64,000 nucleotides of DNA from an uncultured Prevotella sp. (lineage in GTDB: Bacteria > Bacteroidota > Bacteroidia > Bacteroidales > Bacteroidaceae): contig CAMVSV010000004.1 in NCBI GenBank assembly GCA_947170265.1, forward strand, positions 31,649 to 95,648, written 5' to 3'. Numbering within the stretch: the stretch's first letter is position 1; every line of letters starts with the position of its first letter. The position numbers and the translations under genes are program-made. The notes beneath the pieces were generated by a model, which saw nothing but the letters and a program-made list of their open reading frames with translations, had not been told where the DNA came from and ran no database searches. Below are positions 46,601 through 56,511 of this stretch, one piece after another.

Positions 46601-49600
46601 CGTCACAGTAGAACATCAGTGTGCTGTCCTGCTGGTTGATGGCAACACCCACCTGACGGAAGGCGTTCGGCTTGATGGTCCTCGTTGACATGAAGGTCTG
46701 ATCGTTGATTACAGCCTTCAACATCATGTCAGCCGTCAGCCACAGCTGCAACTTCTGACCGTTGGTGCCGTGAGAGAACAGCGGCATGTCGCGTCCCGTC
46801 TCTGCGGGCTTGATCCTCATGTCGATGGTCAGGTCCTTACCGCTGAAGTTACGCTTGGCCTCACTCTCCACGCTGGCCTGACCGGTAAACTGCAGGCTCA
46901 CCATTTCCGAGAGGTCGTTGTTGTTCACCTCGCCCTTCACCTCGAAGTTGCTGAGGGCTGAGAGGTTGTTATATTCAATGTCTTCAGAGAAGTTGAACAC
47001 GATGTCGTCGTTCTGGGTCAGCAGACCACTCTTCGGTTCGGGAGTGCCGAACAGCTGCGGACGGCGCGTGTCCTTGATACCGCTGATAATCTTCGACGGC
47101 GAGGTCAGGAATGTTCCGCCGTTGCGGCAGAAGAGTACGGCCCGGAGGTCGTAGCTACGTTCAATGGTCCAATCTTCACCGTAGAACTCAGTCACGATGT
47201 TGCCGTTAGGCTCCATCATCTTACAAATACCGTTGGCTCCAACCATCAGCGTCGAGTCAGCATAGAACGAGCAGAGGTTCACCCATGCGTCGTCGCCACG
47301 CTGCGACTCCTTGTATTGGAACTCGATGTGGTCGAAGTTATGCTGGTGACGGTCGAAGTCGCTGATGACTACAGGAATGTACCAGCCACGCTTCGGGTCT
47401 TGCTGGGCATTGGTGTTCAGCACCCACTTGTCTGACGGAACAGAGATATTCACCGCTCCAGCTTCACGCAGGAAGTGAACGTCGAACGTGGTGGTGGCGA
47501 TGGCATGTTCGGCATCAGTGGGTGACATGAGGCCTATGGTCAGACCCTCGTAGTCGAAGCCTTTACCGGCGCGAACCTCCATATCCAATTGGGTTGTCAC
47601 ACCCGGCACGAGACTCACGGTCATGCCGGCGGTGGTCAGCGTCTGTCCGTTCACGCTAATCTTGGCACCGTTCGGGTTCATCTGGTCGAGAGCAAACAAC
47701 TGCATGGCGCTCAGACCCTGTGTGGCCTCGGGCTTCTCGCTTTCGTTGGCGATGAATATCGTGAAGCGGGCAGGGTCGTTGACAGACACGCCGCTCACGC
47801 TATGCTTGTCGAGGCTGATTGTCGGGTTGTCAATCTTCAGAGTGCGCTCGTCAAGGATGGAGCCGGCATTGTAGAAGTGTGTCTTGCGCTCGTCCTCCCA
47901 AGGATTGGATGTATAACCGCCACGGGTACGGAATACGAAGCTGCATGGTGAGCCATGTTCAGGAAGGTTGCTTTCTTTCTTCAGATAGCGCAGCGTCTCA
48001 TCGTTGATATCCTTGAAATTGAAGTTGCTGAATACATCCTCCGGGTCGTACTTGCTCTTGTCTTTGGTTACTTCAGCCATTGGCACACGATAGACGTCTA
48101 CAGCCAGACGGCTTGTCGGTGCAGCGGCAATGGTGAACGACTCCGTACGGTTGTACTCTTTGGCAAAGCTGTTGGTGCCGATGGTTGTCGAGGTAAGCAC
48201 GGGAGTCAGCGCCCATCTGAAATATACGCCTTTCCATTTGAAAGACTCTTCCTGATTTTTCACTCCACCGCCAGTAAGCTCCGGGTTGAGTTTCCTGAAC
48301 GATTCAAGATAGCCAAAGAGCGCACCTCCAATGTAGTTGACTATGGTAGAGGCAACCGAAGTTCCAATGCCACTACCCGTGGCATCGAAGTAGTCGGGCT
48401 GTACACCGTAGGGGAAGTACATCGATGTAGCGTTGGAGTAGTTGCTGCTGAACGTCTCGCTATAGTTGATGCCCTGTGCACCGGCAATGTCGAAGCTTTG
48501 TACCAGGTCGGTGGCATTCAATTTCTCGCGCTCGTTCTGAGTGATCATCTTTGACCATGCATAGATAATCTCACTCTTCTCAACTATCTCGTCAGGACAG
48601 TCGCCTGGTTGCTTGCTGTCGGGCAACACTATGACATAGTGAGTGGTATCGTTGGGCTCCATTATGTCCGTATTATACAGCGCGTTCCTATAACCGAACT
48701 TCGGGTCGGTACGCAGGCGCAGCGAGCGATAGACAGGCTTGCCCGATGCGTTGGCTGCCCGCTTGGCTTCTTCCTGAGTACCTATGAACATCAGGTCCAT
48801 AATCTCCTTGGCCTTGGCAGGGATAATCTCTTCGAGTATCTGCTTCTGCGAGTAGATGAACTGCTGCTTGAGCTTCGGACCGTAGCCTATCGAGATATCG
48901 CGTACCAGATGGTACTTCTTGCCATCAGCATCCACACCGTCGGCAATATTCACCATCGTACCGTATTGAGCGTATTGGGTCACATCGCCAGTTGGATTGT
49001 ACAGAGCAATACCGCCTGCTGCCAGACGTGCCTGATAGGTACTGTCGGAAATCACGCAGATAGATGACAACGGTCTCACCTGCACGTTCTGCACCATACC
49101 GATGTAGAGGTCGGCATCGGCACCCACCATTGATGGGTCGCCGCTGGTGCTCACTGCGTCATTGAGAACCATAGTATGCGACCATGCCTTGCTGCCGTTA
49201 TAGTTGAACACAAGGTCTGTATAGCTTACATCCACCTTTTCTGCTTCATTCACAACACCGTCAAATAGGCCATCAAAAGAATTGGTCAGTAATTGAGTAT
49301 CACCATCTACATAGCCTCGGAACCAGGTGAGTTTGTCTGCCAGCGTGAAGTTGAACATCACACCTCCTGCCATCGACAGGTTCATGGCATAGCTGTTGTT
49401 GAGCGTAGCACCCTTGGCAAGGGTCGTAGAACTGTAGGCTCCCGGTGGGTCGCGCAGGATGTCGAAGAGCAGTGGCTGGCCGTCGGTCAGCAGATCCCTG
49501 CCCGCACCAATGGGGTACAGGTTGAGTATGTAGCCATGCAGCGGTGCAGCCTCAAAGTGGGCACCATCCTGCTCTACGCTGAAGGTCACCGTTCTGAGAG

Positions 49601-52600
49601 CGTTCTCCATACCTACCGGCATGGCAACCTGGTCGGCCTGCAACATGAAGATGGCCTGTCCGTTTTCGTCTAAGCTCAACGTATCCTTCACCACACCGTT
49701 CTTAAAGCCATTGTGCATGGTGGCGAGACCACCGCCAACCTTCACATAGTCAATCTTCTCAGACGCGAAGTCGTTGTTGTATACATAGCGCTCAGCCACC
49801 TGCAATTGTATAAAGTACTTTCGCTCCAGGCTGAATACGGGGAAATTGAAGGTATAGGCGGTTTGTCCGTTTTCGCCTTGATATGCCAGCGGCACCTGCA
49901 CCTTGTTGCCATCGGCTGTCTTGGCGGTGTATTTCTTGTCGCCAAAGTAGTCGAACGCATCATAGCTCAACTGCTTGTACGTCAGTTCTACCGGGTTGCG
50001 GTAGATGCGGTTATACACGGCATTGTAGCTTGCTGTGGGCTGAGAGATGGTTTTGCCATCCACATCCTTGAAGCTACCCACATAGGTGGTGTCCTTCTTG
50101 GCGAGGCAGTCGGTCAGGTCAATCACCTCGCTGGTCTGTCCCTCCTGGAACAGGGTGGGATATCCCTGACAATATACCTGCTGCACCTTCCAGCGCACAG
50201 GCGGCAACATCAGCATATATTCACCAGTGGCTGGGTCGGGGGTCACCTCCATGCGCTTGCGCAGGGTCTTCACTACCGTCTTATGACCGCCGTTGCCGAC
50301 ATGCTGGTAAGTATTGTTGCGCTCGGTACGTTCCGGGTTCAGGTTGTCATATACCAGCCATGACTTGGTATTGCCTTCCAAGGTGAACACCATCTGCAGG
50401 TTGTCGCCCAGATTGTTCTTCGACAGGTTGTTGCCCAGTGGCAGATTGCCTTGGTCGCTACCGCCTACCACGCGGCCTATCAGCTTCACCTTCGTGGTGT
50501 CTTGGAAAATGATACCTGTCACATCGCTGGTAAAATTACGCGAATACAAACCATCCTTAAAGAAGGTGTGACCATTCTTGACCACTTGGATGGTGTTGTC
50601 GGTTGGCAGCACACGGAACGAGAATTGACCTTCCTCGTCACTCTCCACTAATTTGCCGGTGGCGTTGTGCAGCTTCTTGCCATTCAGTATGAAGTTGGCA
50701 CCCTTCACGGGGATATTCGTGCCTTCGTAGATGACGTAACCCGAGAAGCGTTTGCCGTTGGTGGCTGTAATCTCATGCACCATCACGTCGTTGACCTTAT
50801 CGTCGAAGGTCACGGCATAGGTCAGCACCTCGGCTTCCACCTTACCTCCGGCTGTCACCTCGTAGGTGATGCGTGTCTCTCCCTGATAGGGCAGCTCGTC
50901 AGCCACATAGTGTCCGCTCTCGTCGGTGACAACGGAAGTCTGTATGCTACCGCCTACGATGTTCACCGGTATTTCAGGAACACCTGTACCGTCGTTGAAG
51001 CGCACATAGCCCTCCAGACGACCGGTGTTCTTGCATGCGCCGGTCATAGGATCGGTATAGGTATAGTCCTCTCCCTGGCAGTCTACTGTCGCGCGTACCT
51101 TATATTCATATTGCTTCAGCGGCGACACCGTCGTGTCCTCGTAGGTCATCTGGTCGAGTTGGGGTGAAATGTCCTCCCATGCATCATCGCCCTGCCCCAC
51201 TTCGCGGCGCATCACTACGAAGTAGTCGATGGGGTTGCCGTCGCTGTTCCATGTCAGCACGACGCTGCTCTGGTGGGTCTCCGTCATCAGCTCCTTGTCA
51301 ATCTTACCTGTGCTCGAGTGGTAGAAGTCGGACAGGGTCGGTGTGTTGATGGTCACTGTGGTTTCATTTTTCGTCGTGGTGGTAGGAACGACGGTGTCAC
51401 CCTCCTTGGTCCAAGTGGCAAGGTTAGTCAGCACATCTTCATCTGAGACTGCCGACGAACTTGACCTTACCCAGGGAACAGCCTTACCGTCGACAACCTC
51501 CCACTTCAAACTGCCCAGTTTATCAACCAAGACACTTGCCGACATGGAGCCAACATTGTTCCATGTTTCGCGTATGGACATCTTGGGCACTGCCTTTGAA
51601 CCATCTGCATACCAGCCTGAGCCCATTACAGCGAGTACCATGTCAATGTTGCTAAACATTGCGTCAAAGTGACCGACATTGTCAATGCGGTCGAAGTTGT
51701 AGGTGTAGTTATTAGAGCTGTTACCGGTATTACCCCAAGCAGACCCATCCGTAAAGCAGAACCCAACGTTGTCAACGTAGAAAAAATTACCGTCGACCAA
51801 GCAATTGGTTACATGGTGGTCTGCTTGACCTGACCAACCGATGATTGCTCCCACATAGGATGTTCCGGAATTCTGTCCGTCATTCTTGGTACTAATGGAG
51901 CCATCGAACCGACAGTTATTGATGTAGTGCGGAGTTGTGCCTGCGTGGCCGATGAAGCCGCCGGCATGTGTCGTGTTACAATGGATACCGACCGACACCC
52001 AGCAACTCTCGATATTGTTGCGGGAGCCGTTGCTGAAGTTCACAAGTCCAGCTACATGCTGGTCGCCTCCGCAACTACCCGTAACATGCAAGTTCTTGAT
52101 AGTATAGTCAGCGGCAGAATGGAACATGGGGGCATTGGTGAGGTTAATCGTATGGCCGTTGCCATCGAAGGTACCCCTGAAATCAACCACATTTGTTCCT
52201 ACAGAGAAGTCGGCATTCAGTATGGCATTCACACTCTTATTGCCCTTATCGTTTACAGCAATCCTGAACTCTTCCCAGTCAGCGATGTTGTTGATGATGT
52301 GGATGAACTCCTTGGTGGCATAGCAGTTTTTAATTGTTACTTTGCCACGCGAATCCTGACGAGCCCACGTTTCACTGTTCTTAGGATCGGTAGTAACATG
52401 GTCGGGCATGAAGAGACAGTTCTCAAAGGTTGCACTACTCAATTCATCAACCCAGCTGATGAAACCACCGTTGGCATAGCAATTGTTACCCTCAAAGCTG
52501 CCATCGAACTTACTGTTACTTATCGTGACCTTGGAATTGGTTACGCGTCCTACGAAACCAGCGAGAGTGCCTTCGCCATTCATGGTACCATTGAGGCAGA

Positions 52601-55217
52601 CCGACGAACGACAGTTCTCAATGGTTGCCGTTCCATTATATACTTGAGCAACGAGGCCGGCAGGATACATTTGGCTGGACGTGATGGTACCGGCAACGTG
52701 TAAGTTTTTGATGGTGGCATTGCCTACATGACGGAAGAGTGCAACAAACCTATTGTTCTCCGTCCAGTCCTTGTTGAAAGTTATCGTATGGCCATTGCCA
52801 TTGAAAGTACCGCGATAGACAGCGCCTTCGTCAACACCCACAAACTCACTTGTTGTGATATCTGCTTCGAGAATGGCGTTTACGTCGTACTGGTTTCGGG
52901 CATCATTCACCATCACAGCGAAACTGTGCCAGTCGTCGATATTTCGGATGGGAAAAAATGACGAAAACTCACGGGTAGCATAGCTGTTCATCACGATAAT
53001 GGTGGCATCATCGGCTCCGCGTGCCCATGTCTCGCAACTTTCATAGCCGGTGTTGATATGGTCGGGTGCGAAAAGACAGTTGTCGATTGTTGCCGAGCTC
53101 CCAGACTGGCAATAGCCTATAAATCCGCCATTGTGGTGGCTCTCGCTTCCCTCAAAGCTACCATCGAACTTACAGTTGCGAAGGATAACCTTTGACTTAT
53201 CACCTAAACGGGCAATGTATCCGCCGTTGGTTTGCTGCGTTGTATTGATGGTCACCGACGTATGGCAGTTCTCTATCAAGACATTGTTGTCATTGAGTAT
53301 ATAGCCAATCAGTCCACCCGCATATTGCGACGTAGTCTTGATGGTTCCTGTCACATGCAGATTTTTGATTGTAGCACTGGCTACATGACGGAATGGAGCG
53401 CAGTAGTTTACATTGTTGTTCATGTTGAAGGTGAGCGTGTGACCATTGCCGTCAAACAAGCCACGGTAGGGGCTGTCGCTTTCCCAACCAATGCCGATGG
53501 CAGTGTTGATGTCGGCATAAAGGCGTGCATTCACATCATACTCACCTTTGGCTGCCACCACCTTGTCGCGGAACGTATTCCAGTCTTCAAGGTTGCGTAT
53601 GGGGAAATAGTAGTCCTTCATCTTTTCCTTGTCATAGAGGTTGAGAGGTGACTGGTCACGGTCAATATATGGTTTTATGTCATATCGCAGACAAGGAGCA
53701 CTGAGGTTGATCACCTTGAAGCACTGTTCGCGGTCTTCCGCGTTCAGTTCTACGTCCTTCTCTTCTACGATGTCACCAGCCAAATTGACCGAGGTGATGT
53801 GTATCTTCATCTTGGCACGGTCGTCCCACACACCACCTGGGTCGTCGGCATATTGCCACGTCACGCGCACACTGGTGTAGGTGGAGTCTTCCGCCGTGGC
53901 GGAGTAGTCAGCAAAGCGTAGCAGGTGCAGGTTGTCCAGCACACACTTGGTAGTGGATGCACAGGGGTTGTCAGCATTCCATCCCCAAGCCTGGGTTATG
54001 GCGCGGCGCACGCGGTAGGTGAGGTTCTCTAAGGTATAGCCATCAGTCAGCATATCTTTGGTGATGTCATTCACAAAAGTGCTGTCAACGAAAGTATAGA
54101 CCATTGTGGCGGTACTGCCGACACGGGCGAAGGGTACCTGAGCGAGGGGTACGAAGTCCTCCTCCTTACCCGTCAGCGAGCGCTGAATCTCGAAGAAGTC
54201 TATTTCTGCGATATCTTCATCGTTGACGTTGCCAATATTCCACTTCACCTCCACCTTCGGAGTGGTACCACCCAAGGGGGTGGCGATGAGTCCGTGGGGT
54301 GAGTGAATCATGGCCAGGTCTTGCGGCTCCGACACAGCGTCCTTGATGAGATACTCTCCTACGGTCTGAGCTTCATAGTAATCGGCAATGATGCGGAAGT
54401 CACGATGAGGCTCGTAGGCGTTGAGCTTGATGGAACCGTTATTGGCGGTTGTTGGCATATCCACGCTGACAAGCTTGTTGTTAGCATCGACATATTCATA
54501 GTGGAGCTTGCTGATCTTCTCAGGAATCATGGACCAGGGCACTTCAATCTTACCCTTGCTGTCGTTGCTCGGCGTGGCAAAGGAGACGAAAGGCGGTGAT
54601 ACAAGACTTGCCTCGGGCAAGGTGATGGGGTCGGGGTTCTTGAGACCGGCCTTCTCATCCAACCATATCTTCTCACGGCTGGTACCGTCGCGCTGTACAT
54701 GCCACCTGAGCTTGAGAGTCTTGCCCAACAGCTCTTGGGGGAACACCCAAACGGCAGAAATGTCGAAGGTGCATGCATCGGAGTTGCGAACTACCTTGAC
54801 AGAATTCCCCGAGCCGGCAGTCAGCTTCTCTACACCATTCGTGTTACCACACTTCAAGTTGAAGTAACCCGGGGCTTCTGTAGAGACCGTTATGGGGCAG
54901 GTGTTAGCGTCACTGGCCAGTGAGCTTTGATTATTGGTGCCTAAAGCCCAGTGAAAGAGTTTAATCTCGCCATGGTTTTCCCATGAGGCATAAAGGTTAC
55001 CGTCAATGATGTAAGCGTCGGCACCTTCCTGATCGTAACAGGGCACAGAAATGGTTAAGGTGTTGGTTCCGCTCAAATAGACGTTGTACATGAACGACAA
55101 ATCGGTGTATTTGTCGTAATAGTCGTCAGCCGCCGCTCGCTGGGGCGCCAGACATGCAAGGAGCAGTAGCAGCAGCCACGGCCGCCCTCGCGAAATGTCC
55201 TTTTGTCTTTGTTTCAT
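43650..55217 (-). CDS. Giant (3855-residue) secreted multidomain surface protein with T9SS sorting tail
   Basis: A signal peptide (PWLLLLLLACLAPQRAAA) opens the protein. Approximate regions are as follows. Residues 540-1215 hold four or more GLUG-like beta-helix blocks (FDGNGHTLTFNMN, ATIKNLHVTGTI, NCKFDGSFEGS). Residues 1320-1400 are Fn3-like. Residues 1395-1590 hold carboxypeptidase-regulatory-like repeats (GRLEGYVRFNDGTGVPEIPV). The middle, 1600-2700, is unassigned. An Ig-like segment spans about 2710-2770, and two LamG/concanavalin-like domains lie around 2785-2930 and 2985-3140. The C-terminal ENGWNWVSFNIS region precedes the final sorting tail QRGLYIYNGKKIIVK, which fits type IX secretion. 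It is probably a surface adhesin or glycan-binding scaffold. No stop or frameshift interrupts it. Confidence 0.85.
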   Translation of the reverse strand: MKQRQKDISRGRPWLLLLLLACLAPQRAAADDYYDKYTDLSFMYNVYLSGTNTLTISVPCYDQEGADAYIIDGNLYASWENHGEIKLFHWALGTNNQSSLASDANTCPITVSTEAPGYFNLKCGNTNGVEKLTAGSGNSVKVVRNSDACTFDISAVWVFPQELLGKTLKLRWHVQRDGTSREKIWLDEKAGLKNPDPITLPEASLVSPPFVSFATPSNDSKGKIEVPWSMIPEKISKLHYEYVDANNKLVSVDMPTTANNGSIKLNAYEPHRDFRIIADYYEAQTVGEYLIKDAVSEPQDLAMIHSPHGLIATPLGGTTPKVEVKWNIGNVNDEDIAEIDFFEIQRSLTGKEEDFVPLAQVPFARVGSTATMVYTFVDSTFVNDITKDMLTDGYTLENLTYRVRRAITQAWGWNADNPCASTTKCVLDNLHLLRFADYSATAEDSTYTSVRVTWQYADDPGGVWDDRAKMKIHITSVNLAGDIVEEKDVELNAEDREQCFKVINLSAPCLRYDIKPYIDRDQSPLNLYDKEKMKDYYFPIRNLEDWNTFRDKVVAAKGEYDVNARLYADINTAIGIGWESDSPYRGLFDGNGHTLTFNMNNNVNYCAPFRHVASATIKNLHVTGTIKTTSQYAGGLIGYILNDNNVLIENCHTSVTINTTQQTNGGYIARLGDKSKVILRNCKFDGSFEGSESHHNGGFIGYCQSGSSATIDNCLFAPDHINTGYESCETWARGADDATIIVMNSYATREFSSFFPIRNIDDWHSFAVMVNDARNQYDVNAILEADITTSEFVGVDEGAVYRGTFNGNGHTITFNKDWTENNRFVALFRHVGNATIKNLHVAGTITSSQMYPAGLVAQVYNGTATIENCRSSVCLNGTMNGEGTLAGFVGRVTNSKVTISNSKFDGSFEGNNCYANGGFISWVDELSSATFENCLFMPDHVTTDPKNSETWARQDSRGKVTIKNCYATKEFIHIINNIADWEEFRIAVNDKGNKSVNAILNADFSVGTNVVDFRGTFDGNGHTINLTNAPMFHSAADYTIKNLHVTGSCGGDQHVAGLVNFSNGSRNNIESCWVSVGIHCNTTHAGGFIGHAGTTPHYINNCRFDGSISTKNDGQNSGTSYVGAIIGWSGQADHHVTNCLVDGNFFYVDNVGFCFTDGSAWGNTGNSSNNYTYNFDRIDNVGHFDAMFSNIDMVLAVMGSGWYADGSKAVPKMSIRETWNNVGSMSASVLVDKLGSLKWEVVDGKAVPWVRSSSSAVSDEDVLTNLATWTKEGDTVVPTTTTKNETTVTINTPTLSDFYHSSTGKIDKELMTETHQSSVVLTWNSDGNPIDYFVVMRREVGQGDDAWEDISPQLDQMTYEDTTVSPLKQYEYKVRATVDCQGEDYTYTDPMTGACKNTGRLEGYVRFNDGTGVPEIPVNIVGGSIQTSVVTDESGHYVADELPYQGETRITYEVTAGGKVEAEVLTYAVTFDDKVNDVMVHEITATNGKRFSGYVIYEGTNIPVKGANFILNGKKLHNATGKLVESDEEGQFSFRVLPTDNTIQVVKNGHTFFKDGLYSRNFTSDVTGIIFQDTTKVKLIGRVVGGSDQGNLPLGNNLSKNNLGDNLQMVFTLEGNTKSWLVYDNLNPERTERNNTYQHVGNGGHKTVVKTLRKRMEVTPDPATGEYMLMLPPVRWKVQQVYCQGYPTLFQEGQTSEVIDLTDCLAKKDTTYVGSFKDVDGKTISQPTASYNAVYNRIYRNPVELTYKQLSYDAFDYFGDKKYTAKTADGNKVQVPLAYQGENGQTAYTFNFPVFSLERKYFIQLQVAERYVYNNDFASEKIDYVKVGGGLATMHNGFKNGVVKDTLSLDENGQAIFMLQADQVAMPVGMENALRTVTFSVEQDGAHFEAAPLHGYILNLYPIGAGRDLLTDGQPLLFDILRDPPGAYSSTTLAKGATLNNSYAMNLSMAGGVMFNFTLADKLTWFRGYVDGDTQLLTNSFDGLFDGVVNEAEKVDVSYTDLVFNYNGSKAWSHTMVLNDAVSTSGDPSMVGADADLYIGMVQNVQVRPLSSICVISDSTYQARLAAGGIALYNPTGDVTQYAQYGTMVNIADGVDADGKKYHLVRDISIGYGPKLKQQFIYSQKQILEEIIPAKAKEIMDLMFIGTQEEAKRAANASGKPVYRSLRLRTDPKFGYRNALYNTDIMEPNDTTHYVIVLPDSKQPGDCPDEIVEKSEIIYAWSKMITQNEREKLNATDLVQSFDIAGAQGINYSETFSSNYSNATSMYFPYGVQPDYFDATGSGIGTSVASTIVNYIGGALFGYLESFRKLNPELTGGGVKNQEESFKWKGVYFRWALTPVLTSTTIGTNSFAKEYNRTESFTIAAAPTSRLAVDVYRVPMAEVTKDKSKYDPEDVFSNFNFKDINDETLRYLKKESNLPEHGSPCSFVFRTRGGYTSNPWEDERKTHFYNAGSILDERTLKIDNPTISLDKHSVSGVSVNDPARFTIFIANESEKPEATQGLSAMQLFALDQMNPNGAKISVNGQTLTTAGMTVSLVPGVTTQLDMEVRAGKGFDYEGLTIGLMSPTDAEHAIATTTFDVHFLREAGAVNISVPSDKWVLNTNAQQDPKRGWYIPVVISDFDRHQHNFDHIEFQYKESQRGDDAWVNLCSFYADSTLMVGANGICKMMEPNGNIVTEFYGEDWTIERSYDLRAVLFCRNGGTFLTSPSKIISGIKDTRRPQLFGTPEPKSGLLTQNDDIVFNFSEDIEYNNLSALSNFEVKGEVNNNDLSEMVSLQFTGQASVESEAKRNFSGKDLTIDMRIKPAETGRDMPLFSHGTNGQKLQLWLTADMMLKAVINDQTFMSTRTIKPNAFRQVGVAINQQDSTLMFYCDGEIIGQDNKLKTLYTGTGPLIFGRTNDLDRNQSEYYEGRMMEARLWYSAMDVGVFATYGLHRLTGYEKDLVDYYPMNEGSGDYAIDHTQGANAKLMGATWAMPHGMSLHLDKADNGLELTQDALNRTKEHDYTLMFWFKTDADGRGTLLSNGNGLKEGSDSENRFNIGFDGDKLKYRSNGFESEVVGDWSDNQWHHYAMTVNRARNVGNIYVDTELRATFEVNSLGGLSGKAFIGATEGGNTPLKGNIDELLLFGQALPQTLIKTYATKSPNGDEKGLLTYLSFDLQERNEMNEIVMTPYVYSKKIYLDANGNVRYQLDPVTNEPTATPARDYLFTDDISKITSHIDATMAAPVVPYEEVTNLNFSFIGRDNQIMIELDEPAVKLNHRNIYVTMRDVEDRNGNAMASPQTACYYVNNSSLQWLVNRFDTTVKYGSAEQIELPFYNCSASNHTYTIENCPKWLTLNKYTDVMAPLGMDYVTATVSSDLNIGTYNEILYLTDEEGITEPFYLNLTVEGEQPDWARNIDSDLLSNSMNISGQVYLYNELDTDSRDIVGVFDNENVCHGYANITHTTSAQGDETGLYLTVYDNQASGRELNFRLWQYSTGREIVLTTKPAITFEKDAMLGTDKPVRFDGGEEFVQYFRLENGWNWVSFNISSMAPEKMASLLTSTPWQNGDILTELGSDLTLTFQDSLWYSSDNPKNVSISPKMAYAIKVQQPTVIPVSGTVVKDKDERTITLNQGWNGIGYTPITNLTVETALSDYYDSAEPGDVIKSHTEFAYFTKTGNTGRWQGNLKYMKPGEGYMMLRKGTGKASFTYPYYDMGSMFSEEWSVSTQRSAAMARNTMTVSAVVEGFETEYGDRLVAYADGEVVGEAVVSDGSSTETLSTATEPAEPIYLSIAGDKQKGIWFAIERDGEIVASTGEVMTFNANAVIGSPDEPTVINFLHADYEDGKWYTIGGQHLQKKPTQRGLYIYNGKKIIVK

Positions 55218-55261
55218 ACAGATTAAGATTTAAGTTTATTAATAAATTGATTTCTAAATAG

Positions 55262-55269
55262 CAAATGTA
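55262..55269 (-). promoter_or_regulatory. Candidate promoter for the giant gene
   Basis: TACATTTG on the minus strand lies 44 bases before the start codon. The -33 region is A-rich without a clear TTTG. Confidence 0.4.
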
Positions 55270-55298
55270 TTAGGGTTTTTAGCTTCTTTTTTTCAACT

Positions 55299-55853
55299 CT
55301 ATTTTTTCGCCTCCGTCACGAAGCAGGCCACGAGACCGTAGGTGATGGTGGGGCGTATCCATATCTCCGTCAGCATGTAGTTGGTGTACTCAGTGAACGG
55401 CTCCAGATAGATGTCATAGTTGTAGAGCGCGGCAATGAGCATGTCGATGACGCAGATGGACCAAAGGTTGCGCTTGGTGTACTCCTGCCAGTTCTTCCGT
55501 GCATAGAAGTATGTCAGTATGCACAGCAGCAGCACAGACAGCGTGAGGCACAACAGGTGGAGCGCATAGTTGGACAGCGGCGGCGCAAACAGAATGTCGC
55601 GAAGCAGCACCGTCGTGCCAACCGACACGGAGCACCAGTAGTTGAACCGGTGAGTGTCCAAACGTCCGAAGAAATACATCCATATCATCACTAAACATGC
55701 CACATAGAACAGGTTGAGCACCAGTTCGGGCCAGGCCTCCTTCAGACCGAAATGAGACACGGCATAGAGCATCACGCCAACCGACAGCATGCCCGCCAAG
55801 GCAGTAATACCTATGTCGAACACCTTGGCATTCTTCTTGAATCTTGTTTTCAT
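55299..55853 (-). CDS. Small polytopic inner-membrane protein of unknown function
   Basis: The 184-residue protein has five or six hydrophobic helices (TALAGMLSVGVMLYAVSHFG, ELVLNLFYVACLVMIWMYFF, LHLLCLTLSVLLLCILTYFY and others) and a positively charged N-terminus (KTRFKKNAK). It has no motif I recognise. It sits between the membrane-anchored AraC-type regulator and the giant gene and resembles the membrane half of that regulator in its helix spacing. A sensory partner is a guess. It has an 81-base gap to the giant gene. Confidence 0.7.
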   Translation of the reverse strand: MKTRFKKNAKVFDIGITALAGMLSVGVMLYAVSHFGLKEAWPELVLNLFYVACLVMIWMYFFGRLDTHRFNYWCSVSVGTTVLLRDILFAPPLSNYALHLLCLTLSVLLLCILTYFYARKNWQEYTKRNLWSICVIDMLIAALYNYDIYLEPFTEYTNYMLTEIWIRPTITYGLVACFVTEAKK

Positions 55854-56061
55854 GGTAAATCGTTGTTTGTTTGAGTTAATTGTATTCTATAATCACCCAC
55901 CACGACCTTGCCTCGAGTGTAATCCGCTGTAGCGCCTCCTCTATTATTCGCACCAAAAAGGTGCACACGCCACATAGTTTTGTGGCTTAAAATTAAAGAT
56001 AATCCTTCAATCTCGCAAAAGGGAAGTCGCCTAAAAATAAAAGTTTTGTAATTTCCGCTAA
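55854..56061. other. Upstream region of the small membrane protein with two hairpins
   Basis: CACC-AAAAA-GGTG (55951-55963) and GCCACA-TAGTTT-TGTGGC (55969-55986) form adjacent small hairpins. No gene is supported. Confidence 0.4.
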
Positions 56062-56122
56062 AAATTGTAAATTCTGCCACTCAAATTGTAAATTCTGCCA
56101 CTCAAATTGTAAATTCTGCCAC
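56062..56122. repeat. Three tandem 21-bp repeats
   Basis: The unit AAATTGTAAATTCTGCCACTC occurs at 56062, 56083 and 56104, the last copy being incomplete. It lies upstream of the small membrane protein gene, where multiple regulator sites would be expected, but no dyad is visible inside a unit. Confidence 0.85.
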
Positions 56123-56347
56123 CCCTTTTAGTACACAAAAATTACTAAACACAGGTTTTTTCGTGTTCATTTTTGGGGTTTAAATTTAAGAAGAAAAAGC
56201 GAATATATTAATGGTCATAAAGTCCCCTCACTTGAGTAAGGGAGAGAGATTGAATTGAAAAAATAAAGTCGCTATAATTGTTTCCCGACCCCATCTCCGC
56301 ACAACGAGCCCGCCACTTTGTGGAGATGTCTCAGTAATTGTGCGGAG

Positions 56348-56421
56348 AATACTCCAGTATTGTGCCCAAAATACTCCAGTATTGAGCCCAAAATACTCCA
56401 GTATTGTACGAAGAATACTGG
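56348..56421. repeat. 22-bp tandem repeats with internal palindrome
   Basis: The palindromic core AATACTCCAGTATT occurs at 56348, 56370 and 56392 with exact 22-bp spacing, and a partial copy lies at 56414. The word TTGTGCGGAGAAT just before the first copy links it to other repeats in the window. It lies downstream of the AraC-type regulator gene stop. Confidence 0.85.
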
Positions 56422-56511
56422 CAAACGATAAATTTTCATATTTCCATTGTAGCAAGACCACCTGCCATTTCACCGTCTTTCGGTAGTTACATGCTACTAT
56501 TCAGTATGTTC

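Noticed and set aside
56062..56421. CRISPR array
   Set aside because: Units are contiguous or nearly so, without unique spacers of 30 bases or more, and no cas gene is present.
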